From: Paenibacillus_AA sp045062745
GTDB taxonomy: Bacteria > Bacillota > Bacilli > Paenibacillales > NBRC-103111
Assembly (NCBI RefSeq): GCF_045062745.1
Contig: NZ_JBJGED010000037.1
Location: 5,679 to 69,678, forward strand
DNA: 64,000 nt
Reading direction: 5' to 3'
In this document: in pieces, positions 33,368-41,150 of the stretch
Numbering within the stretch: the stretch's first letter is position 1
How the letters are laid out: each line of letters opens with the position of its first letter
The notes under the pieces: model-generated
The model's input: only the letters and a program-made list of their open reading frames with translations
Told to the model about the DNA's origin: nothing
Database searches by the model: none
Program-made: the position numbers and the translations under genes

Positions 33368-33869
33368 GTCAGCCGGAGCACTGGAGCCCGAATTCCGCTC
33401 CATGCGCGTGGACGACATTCCTACGATCAGCGAGATCGAGCGGGAGGCGTTCCCGACTCCTTGGTCGGAAGGCGCGTTTCACAACGAACTTACCAACAAC
33501 CATTTTGCCCATTACTTGGTCATGGAGCTCGATGGCCAGATCGTCGGCTATGCGGGGATGTGGCTGATCGTAGACGAGGCCCATATTACGAATATCGCCG
33601 TGCGGCAAGGCTATCGGGGGCGCAGGCTGGGCGAGCGGCTCTTGACCCAGATGCAAGCGGCGGCCGTGTTCCTCGGTGCCGAGCGCATGACGCTCGAGGT
33701 GCGGGTGACGAACTATGTCGCCCAGCGGCTGTACGCCAAGCTCGGCTTCATTCCCGGGGGCCTGCGCAAAAACTATTACACGGACAACGGGGAGGATGCC
33801 CTGATCATGTGGGCGGAGCTGAGCCGCGTGGAAGGGGTGGAGATTCCGTATGACAGAGCCGAATCGTAG
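33351..33869 (+). CDS. rimI: Ribosomal protein S18 alanine N-acetyltransferase RimI
   Basis: 172 residues from TTG 33351, 8 bp after AGGAGG, inside the end of tsaB. GNAT fold: EREAFPTPWSEGAFHNEL start, AHITNIAVRQGYRGRRLGERLL (acetyl-CoA pyrophosphate loop), LEVRVTNYVAQRLYAKLGF and RKNYYTDNGEDALIMW, all typical of RimI. It acetylates the N-terminal alanine of ribosomal protein S18. The position between tsaB and tsaD is conserved in Firmicutes. Its stop overlaps the tsaD start. Confidence 0.93.
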   Translation: MTEHAESAGALEPEFRSMRVDDIPTISEIEREAFPTPWSEGAFHNELTNNHFAHYLVMELDGQIVGYAGMWLIVDEAHITNIAVRQGYRGRRLGERLLTQMQAAAVFLGAERMTLEVRVTNYVAQRLYAKLGFIPGGLRKNYYTDNGEDALIMWAELSRVEGVEIPYDRAES

Positions 33870-34899
33870 CGGGAAGGAACGCGGCCTCATCCTGGCCGTC
33901 GAGACGAGCTGCGACGAGACGTCGGTGGCGATCGTCGAGAACGGCCGTCATGTGCTAGCGAATATGGTGTCGAGCCAGGTGGACACTCACAAGCGTTACG
34001 GCGGCGTCGTGCCGGAGATCGCTTCGCGCCAGCATGTCGAGAGCATCACACTGATGCTGGACGAAGCGGTGAGCACGGCCGGCATCCGGCTCTCCGACTT
34101 GTCGGCGATCGCCGTCACGCAGGGGCCGGGGCTCGTCGGCTCCCTGCTCGTCGGCGTCGTCGCCGCCAAGGCGCTCGCCGCCGCGCTGCGGCTGCCGCTC
34201 ATCGGCGTGCATCACATCGCCGGGCATATCTATGCGAATGCGATCGTCCATGAGCTCGAGTACCCGCTGATGGCGCTCGTCGTCTCCGGCGGCCATACCG
34301 AGCTTGTCCACGTCGAAGCGCCGGGACGGTTCCGCATCATCGGGCAGACCCGCGACGACGCGGCGGGCGAGGCGTACGACAAGGTCGCCCGCGCCATGGG
34401 GTTGCCGTATCCCGGCGGCCCGCACGTCGACCGGCTCGCCCAGCAGGCGGAGCCGGGCGAGGGCACCCCGATGCCTCGCGCCTGGCTCGAGGCGGATTCG
34501 TACGATTTCAGCTTCAGCGGGCTGAAATCGGCGGTGCTCGCCGCGCTGAACTCGGCGAAGATGCGCGGCGACATGATCCACCCCGTGCGGCTCTCCCGCG
34601 GCTTCCAGGACTCCGTCGTCGACGTCCTGGTCGAGAAGTCGCTTCGCGCCGCGAAGGAATTCGGCGCGCGCCAGCTGCTGCTGGCGGGCGGCGTCGCCGC
34701 CAACCGGGGCCTGCGCGACGCCTTGACGGCGCGCTGCGAGGCGGAGGGGCTTCCGCTGCTAGTGCCGCCGCTCAGCCTGTGCACAGACAACGCCGCGATG
34801 ATCGCCGCGGCGGCCTACTTGAAGTGGGAGCGGGGCCAGTTCACCCCGCTCTCGATGAAGGCCGAGCCGCTCCTCTCGCTCGAGGCTTGGTCTGTGTAA
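33850..34899 (+). CDS. tsaD: tRNA N6-adenosine threonylcarbamoyltransferase TsaD
   Basis: 349 residues, with the ATG inside the 3' end of rimI. The start of the ASKHA fold is ILAVETSCDETSVAIV; the metal-binding His pair lies in VHHIAGHIYAN (about 122 and 126), with VSGGHTELVHVE, DDAAGEAYDKVAR, YDFSFSGLKSAVL and LAGGVAANRGLR. It transfers threonylcarbamoyl from TC-AMP to A37 of tRNA with TsaB and TsaE. It was formerly called gcp. It is the last gene of the operon and ends at a strong terminator shared with the convergent gene. Confidence 0.95.
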   Translation: MTEPNRSGKERGLILAVETSCDETSVAIVENGRHVLANMVSSQVDTHKRYGGVVPEIASRQHVESITLMLDEAVSTAGIRLSDLSAIAVTQGPGLVGSLLVGVVAAKALAAALRLPLIGVHHIAGHIYANAIVHELEYPLMALVVSGGHTELVHVEAPGRFRIIGQTRDDAAGEAYDKVARAMGLPYPGGPHVDRLAQQAEPGEGTPMPRAWLEADSYDFSFSGLKSAVLAALNSAKMRGDMIHPVRLSRGFQDSVVDVLVEKSLRAAKEFGARQLLLAGGVAANRGLRDALTARCEAEGLPLLVPPLSLCTDNAAMIAAAAYLKWERGQFTPLSMKAEPLLSLEAWSV

Positions 34900-34900
34900 T

Positions 34901-34948
34901 AAAAAGCTCGTTCCATTGCGTAGGTTATACGCGGGAACGAGCTTTTTG
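34901..34948. terminator. Bidirectional terminator after tsaD
   Basis: AAAAAGCTCGTTCC (34901-34914) and GGAACGAGCTTTTT (34934-34947) form a perfect 14-bp stem with A and T ends. It overlaps the stop codon of the convergent GntR-fusion gene. Confidence 0.9.
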
Positions 34949-36328
34949 CGTCGATTGGATCTTGTCGATCGTCTGGGACACCGAGTTCAAGCCGTTCCAG
35001 AACAGCGAGAGCGCCCGGCTCAGCTCGTCGAGCCACTCGTTGTCGGGGAAGATCGTCATCCCGAAGTGGGAATCGGTCAGTTGGCTGTCCGCGACATTGG
35101 CCGCCTCCAGGAAGGAACGGTCGAGCAGCTGGTCGTTGATCGGCTTCAGCACGGACAGGAATCCGAACCGCTTCAGCAGCTGCTCCTGGATGTCCGGGCG
35201 AATGATGAACTCGATGAACGCCTGAGCGAGCTCCGGCTCGTCGCAGTCGGTCGGCATCATCAGGCCGTTCGCTACGAGAAGCGTCGACTTGCGCGGGCCG
35301 AACTTCATCGGAGCCACCTGAGGCTCGAACGGCATGCCGCACTGCCTCCAGTACGCCAGCTCGAGTGCCGTTGTGAACACCATGGCGACCTTTTCGTTCA
35401 GAAACGGATCCTGGCCCCATTGGTTCATGTTGAACGTATGGAGCACGGCGGTTCGGTCCAGGTACAGCATGCGGTGGATCATCTCGAGCGACGCTCTTAG
35501 CTGTTCCGGCTCCTCCGCCAAACTCTCAAAATCAACTGTGTTCTGCAGCGCGATGACCGGCCAGCGGGTATGGCTCGACGAAATGCCGATTCCATATTGG
35601 TCGATGATGCCGTCCCCGTTCGTATCGAGCGTCAGCTCCTTGGCCGCGGCCAGCATGTCCTCAATCGTCCAGGACGAGTCGGGGAGCGGGACGCCCGCCC
35701 GCTCGAACAGAACGGGGTTGTACACCATGAACACGGGGCTGAACGTAACCGGCACGCCCTTCAGCACTTGATTATGGCGAAACGCATTCAGCAGCTTCGG
35801 GTAGAAGAAATTGCCGGTAATGCGCACCGATGGGCTCAAATCCTCATAGTCGCCGAAGTCGTCCACATCCATGAACAGCCGGTCGGAGACCACCACGATC
35901 TCGGGTACGACGCCCGCCAGCTTCGAATCGTGCACCGACTCCCACATTTGACTCGATGAGAAGTTCAGCAGTGCGATCCGGATGTCGGGCACTTCCTTCT
36001 CGAACTCCTGGATGAGCCAAGGGAAGCAGTGGTTCGTAAAATGGGACGGAGACGCGCTGGCGATGCGCAGTGTGCGCACCTTGGCCGGGCTGCTCTCCAT
36101 CACCGGGGCGGTCACGAGGGTGCCTTGCCCCATTTTGCGGATGACCAGCCCTTCGTGCACTAGAAGCTCTAACGCCTTGCGTACCGAGATGCGGCTCATG
36201 CCGTATTGCCTGGACAATTCGTTCTCCGAAGGGAGGAATTGCCCGGTTCGAATCGCGCCGGTCTGAATTTGCCCGCGCAATGTATCCGCTAACTGCATGT
36301 ATAGGTATTGGTTGATGTTTTTCCTCAT
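34925..36328 (-). CDS. GntR-family DNA-binding domain fused to a solute-binding domain
   Basis: 467 residues. Residues 1-75 form a GntR winged helix (LYMQLADTLRGQIQTGAIRT, LPSENELSRQYGMSRISVRK, EGLVIRKMGQGTLV). Residues about 85-440 are a family-1 extracellular solute-binding fold (LRIASASPSHFTNHCFPWL, PEIVVVSDRLFMDV, LTLDTNGDGIIDQYGIGIS, MQWGQDP-type core). There is no signal peptide or lipobox, so the binding domain must act inside the cell as the ligand sensor of a repressor or activator, in the way LacI proteins use a periplasmic-binding fold. It is divergent from the T-box/leuA unit. Likely ligand: a sugar or oligosaccharide; the target genes are not evident. Confidence 0.82.
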   Translation of the reverse strand: MRKNINQYLYMQLADTLRGQIQTGAIRTGQFLPSENELSRQYGMSRISVRKALELLVHEGLVIRKMGQGTLVTAPVMESSPAKVRTLRIASASPSHFTNHCFPWLIQEFEKEVPDIRIALLNFSSSQMWESVHDSKLAGVVPEIVVVSDRLFMDVDDFGDYEDLSPSVRITGNFFYPKLLNAFRHNQVLKGVPVTFSPVFMVYNPVLFERAGVPLPDSSWTIEDMLAAAKELTLDTNGDGIIDQYGIGISSSHTRWPVIALQNTVDFESLAEEPEQLRASLEMIHRMLYLDRTAVLHTFNMNQWGQDPFLNEKVAMVFTTALELAYWRQCGMPFEPQVAPMKFGPRKSTLLVANGLMMPTDCDEPELAQAFIEFIIRPDIQEQLLKRFGFLSVLKPINDQLLDRSFLEAANVADSQLTDSHFGMTIFPDNEWLDELSRALSLFWNGLNSVSQTIDKIQSTQKARSRV

Positions 36329-36490
36329 AAGGTCGCGTCCTGTCTAGGGGTGGTGGCAACGTTTTCACCATTCTATCATAAAAAAAGAGAGGGCACATAG
36401 GGGAGGAACAATTATAGTAGGACCCTCCAGAAAATGAGGACGAAGTGCACAATGGAAACGGAACATGCGGAAAAAATGCAATTATCGGGA

Positions 36491-36520
36491 TTGACATTTG
36501 ACTTCCGTGCATACTATAAT
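36491..36520 (+). promoter_or_regulatory. Promoter of the T-box/leuA transcript
   Basis: TTGACA (36491-36496) and TATAAT (36515-36520) with 18-bp spacing; transcription would start near 36527, just before the first T-box. Confidence 0.8.
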
Positions 36521-36526
36521 ACATAA

Positions 36527-36807
36527 CAACTTTTATTCTTGGTAAACGCTTGGAACGGGAGCAGTACGTGAAGGAGTCGTCCAGAGAGCTGCGGGGTGGT
36601 GCAACGCAGTCGATGCCTGATCCGAATCTCGCCCGGGAGCGGCCCTACGGAACGTTCGCACGAGTTTGGCGGACCGTACGCTGTGGACAGTTGACCCCTG
36701 TGATCGGGTTCCGAGGGGGTTCGGTGCAAGTGTTGACCGGGCCAACAAGAGTGGTACCGCGACAGTCCAGCCTGTCGTCTCTTGATGAGACGATGGGCTT
36801 TTTTTAT
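36527..36807 (+). promoter_or_regulatory. T-box leader 1 (leucine) with terminator
   Basis: The T-box core AGAGTGGTACCGCG lies at about 36748-36761, followed by the terminator stem (TCGTCTC-TTGAT-GAGACGA inside AGCC/GGCT) and seven Ts at 36768-36806. Stem I contains GAGAGCTGCGG and, on its 3' side, GAATCTCGCCCGGGAG; the specifier aligned with the second leader is CTC, a leucine codon. Uncharged tRNA-Leu pairing with this RNA would favour the antiterminator and allow transcription onward. Confidence 0.85.
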
Positions 36808-36837
36808 TTATGAATCCTATAAAACAACGTGATGAAC

Positions 36838-37128
36838 GGGAATAGTATGGGGGGAGCTCCTTGCCAGAGAGCTGCGGGTCGGTGCGACGCAGCAGGGAGC
36901 CTCTCCGGAACTCGCCCGGGAGCGGGAAGACGATAACGGCAGCTGCTGGATGCGCAGCGGGCTTCAAGTCTTCACGGCCAACCCCCGATACCGGGTTCGC
37001 GTCGATCCGACCTGCAGCATCCGCATGGTTCGGCGGCGCGACAGAGCGGGCCCGGCTATCCGGGTCAACGAGAGTGGTACCGCGACAGCACGCCTGTCGT
37101 CTCTTATCCAGGAGACGGCAGGCTTTTT
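36838..37128 (+). promoter_or_regulatory. T-box leader 2 (leucine) with terminator
   Basis: A second full T-box follows the first. It has CCAGAGAGCTGCGGGTCGG in stem I, GGAACTCGCCCGGGAG with the CTC specifier, the core AGAGTGGTACCGCG at about 37071-37084, and a terminator GCCTG-CGTCTC/GAGACG-CAGGC with five Ts at 37091-37127. No separate promoter is evident between the two leaders, so they act in series on one transcript before leuA. Confidence 0.85.
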
Positions 37129-37184
37129 GGCGTCTCTCCGCACGTTGAACGTAAGATACTCAACCTAATCAGGAGGGCATTCCC

Positions 37185-38777
37185 ATGACAACCCATTCGA
37201 CTACTTCTACAGCTTCCACAGGCAAACGAAAAATTACGATTTTCGATACGACGCTTCGTGACGGCGAGCAATCGCCAGGCGCCTCGCTGCATTCGAGCGA
37301 GAAAATCGTCCTGGCCCGCCAGCTCGCCCGCCTCGGCATCGATGCGATCGAGCCGGGCTTCCCGATCTCGAGCCCCGGGGATTTCGCGGCCGTGCAGCAA
37401 ATCTCCCGCGAGCTGCAAGGCGTCGAGATCGTCGGCTTCGCCCGGGCGCTCCGGCCGGACATCGACGCGGCGATCCGGGCGACCGAGGACGCCGGCTTCC
37501 GTCGGCTGCACCTGTTCATCTCCTCGTCGCAAATTTTGCTCGAGCATCAGCTGCGCAAGTCGCAGCAGCAGGTCGTGCAGATGGCCCGGGAGATGGTCGC
37601 CTATGCGAAGCAGCATGTGGAGCGGATCGAGTTCTCACCGATGGACGCCTCGCGCACCGGGGAGGAGTTCCTGTTCGAGCTGGTGGAGGCCGTGATCGCC
37701 GAGGGCGCCACGATCATCAATATCCCGGACACGATGGGGTACGCGCTGCCGGATGAGTACGGCCGCATGTTCCGCCGGGTTCGTGAGAATGTGCGGGGCG
37801 GGGATACTGTGGCGTACAGCGCTCATTGCCACAACGACCTGGGGATGGCCGTCGCGAACAGCATCGCGGCGATTCAGGCCGGGGTATCGCAAGTCGAGGT
37901 GACGATCAACGGCGTCGGCGAGCGCGCCGGCAACTGCTCGCTCGAGGAGCTGGTGATGGCGATCGAGACGCGGAAGGAAGCACTCGGCGTGGAGACGGGT
38001 ATCGTGCTGCCGGAGCTGTACGAGACGTCCCGGATGGTCAGCCGGGCGATGCATTTCCCGATCGCGTACAACAAGCCGATCGTCGGCCGCAACGCGTTCC
38101 AGCACGAGTCGGGCATTCATCAGGACGGGTTGCTGAAGAACCGCAACACGTTCGAGATCATGGACCCGGAGGCGCTCGGTATTCCGCGCAACATGATCAT
38201 CCTGGGCAAGCATTCCGGCCGTCATGCGCTGCAGCATCGCGTGGCCGAGTTCGGGGTGGCGCTGCAGGACGGGCAGCTGGAGGAGCTGTTCACCCGCTTC
38301 AAGGCGATCGCCGACGAGAAGAAGCACGTCACCGATGACGAATTGCTCCGGATCGTGGGCAGTACGATCAACCAGACGCTGGAGCGGTTCGTCCTCCAGG
38401 ATGTGCAAGTCGTGACGAGCAGCCTGAAGAACCGGGTCGCTTCCGTTACGATCGCCGATCAAATCACGGGCGCTGTTCAGTCTCATTCGGCAACCGGCGA
38501 CGGGGCGATCGAGGCGTTGATCCAGTGTATCAAATCTGCCATGCCGTTCGACATGGAGTTCATCGACCTGGAGCTGCAATCGATGGCGCACGGGGAGCGG
38601 GCCAAGGCCGAGGCAGCGGTGGAGATCGCCGTAGATGGGCGCCCTTATCGGGGCTCCGCGATCGATCAAGATGTAGTGATGGCCGTGGCCCACGCCAGCA
38701 TCTCGGCTTGCAATCAAGCGGCGCGCTCCGTGCAGGCAGATGTGGAGGCTCAATCAGGAGCTGGGGCGGTCAGCTGA
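37185..38777 (+). CDS. leuA: 2-isopropylmalate synthase
   Basis: 530 residues, with the ATG behind AGGAGGGC. The DRE-TIM barrel starts ITIFDTTLRDGEQSPGASL; the metal-binding HxH is in YSAHCHNDLGMAVANS, and GERAGNCSLEELVMAI and HESGIHQDG follow. The C-terminal LeuA dimer/regulatory domain (about 390-510) is complete, so leucine feedback inhibition is expected. It condenses acetyl-CoA with 2-oxoisovalerate, the first committed step to leucine. It stands alone, without the rest of the ilv-leu operon, and is controlled by two leucine T-boxes in series. Confidence 0.95.
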   Translation: MTTHSTTSTASTGKRKITIFDTTLRDGEQSPGASLHSSEKIVLARQLARLGIDAIEPGFPISSPGDFAAVQQISRELQGVEIVGFARALRPDIDAAIRATEDAGFRRLHLFISSSQILLEHQLRKSQQQVVQMAREMVAYAKQHVERIEFSPMDASRTGEEFLFELVEAVIAEGATIINIPDTMGYALPDEYGRMFRRVRENVRGGDTVAYSAHCHNDLGMAVANSIAAIQAGVSQVEVTINGVGERAGNCSLEELVMAIETRKEALGVETGIVLPELYETSRMVSRAMHFPIAYNKPIVGRNAFQHESGIHQDGLLKNRNTFEIMDPEALGIPRNMIILGKHSGRHALQHRVAEFGVALQDGQLEELFTRFKAIADEKKHVTDDELLRIVGSTINQTLERFVLQDVQVVTSSLKNRVASVTIADQITGAVQSHSATGDGAIEALIQCIKSAMPFDMEFIDLELQSMAHGERAKAEAAVEIAVDGRPYRGSAIDQDVVMAVAHASISACNQAARSVQADVEAQSGAGAVS

Positions 38778-38806
38778 AGTGTATTAGAGGATCTAGAAAC
38801 GTAGTC

Positions 38807-38905
38807 AAGGGAACGAGACGAAGAAATAGAGGATTCTCGTTCCCTTTGAGATTCGCACGGAGGTTGTCAACGATCTGAAGCACCTGAGAGGGTGCTTTTT
38901 TCTTT
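38807..38905 (+). terminator. Two hairpin terminators after leuA
   Basis: The first is AAGGGAACGAG/CTCGTTCCCTT (38807-38846). The second, AAGCACC-TGAGA-GGGTGCTT followed by T-rich sequence (about 38878-38905), is the stronger. They insulate leuA from the carbohydrate locus. Confidence 0.8.
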
Positions 38906-38915
38906 TGTGGAGCAA

Positions 38916-38992
38916 ATGACAACTTTAAGGCAGATAATGATTGTTCGGCCGAAACAACCCACACCATGAATATCGACGGAAACGGAGACCGG
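38916..38992 (+). promoter_or_regulatory. Duplicated leader element, copy 1 (before the glycosidase gene)
   Basis: This stretch matches copy 2 (41050-41126) without gaps; over 38929-38992 I count 51 of 64 identical positions. It has ATGACA at the 5' end, GGCAGANAATGATTGTTC, a small palindrome TTGTTC-NNN-CGAAACAA, and an identical block ATGAATATCGACGGAAACG that opens a 12-codon frame starting MNIDGN (38966-39004). It is probably a shared operator or leader for co-regulation of the carbohydrate genes. Confidence 0.55.
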
Positions 38993-39027
38993 TCCTTAAG
39001 ATAGGAGTACAAAGGACAGGTGATACC

Positions 39028-41046
39028 ATGAGCTATCAATTGAATGAGTTTGCTTTCGATTTGCGGGCCAGCGTGGCTCCAGCCAATCACATTTGGGTGT
39101 GCAGCGGATATAGTACCGCAGCGCCTCTGGCGAATACGGTAGCAGGCGTCAGCGGCTTGTTCTCGCCGCCGTTTGCAGCGCAGGACGTTCAAGTGCTGCT
39201 TCAATTCGAGGCGGACGGGCATCCCGTGAGCGATACCGGGAACCGAGGAAAAGGGGATTGCGGGTTATTATATGCGGGAGCCGAATGGCGGCCGGATCGG
39301 ATCGAGCGAACCGGAACCTACCACTATTTCGTGGAGGAGCGGTTGATTTCGCTCTCCGTACGAAGCGCCCTTGTTCCGCTGGCGGATCGGGCCGGGTTCG
39401 TGCTAACCGTAAGGGTGGTCAATCGGACGGATCGCGGCATACAGCTGCGGATCGAGCCGCAGGTCACGCCCGGACATCCCGCGATCCAATCGCTCGACGA
39501 CTGGGATTTCGGCCATCCTCCCCTAGGCTCTCAGACGCAAGAAACCGGTTCGGGGATCTGGGAGAACAATCAGGTTCGGATGACGCTGCTGCAAGAGGGG
39601 GTTCAGCCGGCCAGCTTGGCGCCTGGGCAAGAGGCGGTGTATCGCTTGGCCCTCCTGCTGACGCCCGCCGGAGAATCCGCAACGCTCGACGGCGGTAGTC
39701 TTGCGGACTGGGAGCAGCGGACCAATAAGGTATGGCAGCAACGTATTGAGCGTACATGCAAGTCGGTTCCTAGACTGACCAGCGACATTCCCGGCCTGGA
39801 GGATTACTACCGGCGCTCGCTCATCAGCGGTCTGATCTGCCTGTGGGACCATCCCGATTTCGCGATGCAGCCGTTTCCGGTCGTGGCCGGGATGGAGGGT
39901 GCCGGCATTTGCTGTTATCCGTGGGACGCCGGCGGGTATGCAGGACGGATGCTCGGCTTGATGCTGGGAAGCGACAAGACGATGGAGCTGGCGCAGCTGA
40001 TGGCGGACAGCGGCATCGAGCGTCATTCGAGATTTGCGCCCAGCGGTCTGGGCAAGGATGTACCTTATTCGTACAGCCTGTGGTCCTTTTTCAATTTGAT
40101 CTGGTGCAATGTGACGCAATACGGCGATGGACTCGAATTTTACGAGCTGATGAAAAAGCTGCTGCTGGCCGACGAAGAGCGGCTGCCGGCGTGGAACGAA
40201 TTACTCGATTACGGCAAGCAGCACAACCTGCTGGAAATGAGAAGCGCCGCCCATGAGCATGTGGTGTCGAGCCCGAACGCCGAAAGAGCCTGGTGTTACG
40301 ACCGTTTGGCCGATATGGCGGAACGACTCGAACTGGACGAGGCCGGAACATGGCGGGATAAAGCCGGCCGGATCCGAGAAGCGATTCGGGAGCACCTATG
40401 GGATGAGGAAAACGGATGGTTCATTTGCCGGTACCCGAACGGGCACGTGGAGCGGGTGTATACGATTCAGGCTTTCGACACGCTGAGAATGGGGGTGTGC
40501 AATCCGGACATGTCTACCACCCTCCTGAAGCATTTGCGTGACGGAGCGTTTCTGGCTCCCTACGGCGTAAGCAGCATTTCGGCGGAAGATTCCCTCCATT
40601 ACGAACTGAACGATCCGGACTGGTCCGGCGGAGGCAGCTATACGGGAGAGAGTCCGACTCTCGCCCTCACTTTATGGGAGCAGGGTCAGCCCGATCTGGC
40701 GTGGAACGTCCTGAAGCGGCTGTTCTGGATGGGCCGGCATTTGCCGTACTTCCCTCAAGAGCACTATTGCGACCGCCCTGCCGTGCCGAGCCACAAAAGG
40801 GGCAATATCGTAGCGGGCCTCACGGGGACGGAAGCTCTCGTATTCGGGATGGCCGGAATCAAGCCGCAGCTCGACGGAACGCTCATCGTATTCCCGCAGC
40901 CGCCGCTTGCGGGGAACGTCTCGATCACCGGCTACATGTTCCGGGGACGAAGGATCGATGTTCATATGAAACCGCACCACTGCGAGATTGTTTGCGACGG
41001 AATGACCGTATACAAGGGAGCGCCGGTTTCCTATCAAGTTGTGTAG
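39028..41046 (+). CDS. Glycoside hydrolase with (alpha/alpha)6 fold, MGH1/GH63-like
   Basis: The start is set at ATG 39028, behind AGGACAGGTG. 672 residues: an N-terminal beta-sandwich (about 1-260), then the helical toroid (about 270-610) with PVVAGMEGAGICCYPWDAGG, DEENGWFICRYPNGHVERVY, DWSGGGSYTGESPTLAL and LPYFPQEHYCDRP, and a C-terminal beta-domain. This layout matches the mannosylglycerate hydrolase-like/GH63 group. No signal peptide, so it acts in the cytoplasm on an imported oligosaccharide. It precedes the sugar transporter genes and shares a duplicated leader with them. The bond cleaved is not known. Confidence 0.75.
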   Translation: MSYQLNEFAFDLRASVAPANHIWVCSGYSTAAPLANTVAGVSGLFSPPFAAQDVQVLLQFEADGHPVSDTGNRGKGDCGLLYAGAEWRPDRIERTGTYHYFVEERLISLSVRSALVPLADRAGFVLTVRVVNRTDRGIQLRIEPQVTPGHPAIQSLDDWDFGHPPLGSQTQETGSGIWENNQVRMTLLQEGVQPASLAPGQEAVYRLALLLTPAGESATLDGGSLADWEQRTNKVWQQRIERTCKSVPRLTSDIPGLEDYYRRSLISGLICLWDHPDFAMQPFPVVAGMEGAGICCYPWDAGGYAGRMLGLMLGSDKTMELAQLMADSGIERHSRFAPSGLGKDVPYSYSLWSFFNLIWCNVTQYGDGLEFYELMKKLLLADEERLPAWNELLDYGKQHNLLEMRSAAHEHVVSSPNAERAWCYDRLADMAERLELDEAGTWRDKAGRIREAIREHLWDEENGWFICRYPNGHVERVYTIQAFDTLRMGVCNPDMSTTLLKHLRDGAFLAPYGVSSISAEDSLHYELNDPDWSGGGSYTGESPTLALTLWEQGQPDLAWNVLKRLFWMGRHLPYFPQEHYCDRPAVPSHKRGNIVAGLTGTEALVFGMAGIKPQLDGTLIVFPQPPLAGNVSITGYMFRGRRIDVHMKPHHCEIVCDGMTVYKGAPVSYQVV

Positions 41047-41049
41047 AAG

Positions 41050-41126
41050 ATGACAGAGCCATGGCAGAAAATGATTGTTCCTTCGAAACAACCAATGAAA
41101 TGAATATCGACGGAAACGCAATCCGA
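41050..41126 (+). promoter_or_regulatory. Duplicated leader element, copy 2 (before the permease genes)
   Basis: Second copy of the element at 38916-38992, with the palindrome TTGTTC-CTT-CGAAACAA and the same ATGAATATCGACGGAAACG block. That block again opens a frame of exactly 12 codons (MNIDGN start, 41100-41138) before the permease gene. No clear -35/-10 pair is visible in either copy. Confidence 0.55.
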
Positions 41127-41150
41127 CTAGTAACATGAGGGCTAACGAAG

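Noticed and set aside
36533..37148. Several short frames inside the T-box region
   Set aside because: They overlap the structured leaders and terminators and have no ribosome-binding sites.
37635..38753. 372-codon frame opposite leuA
   Set aside because: Shadow frame rich in His and Arg, without initiation signals.
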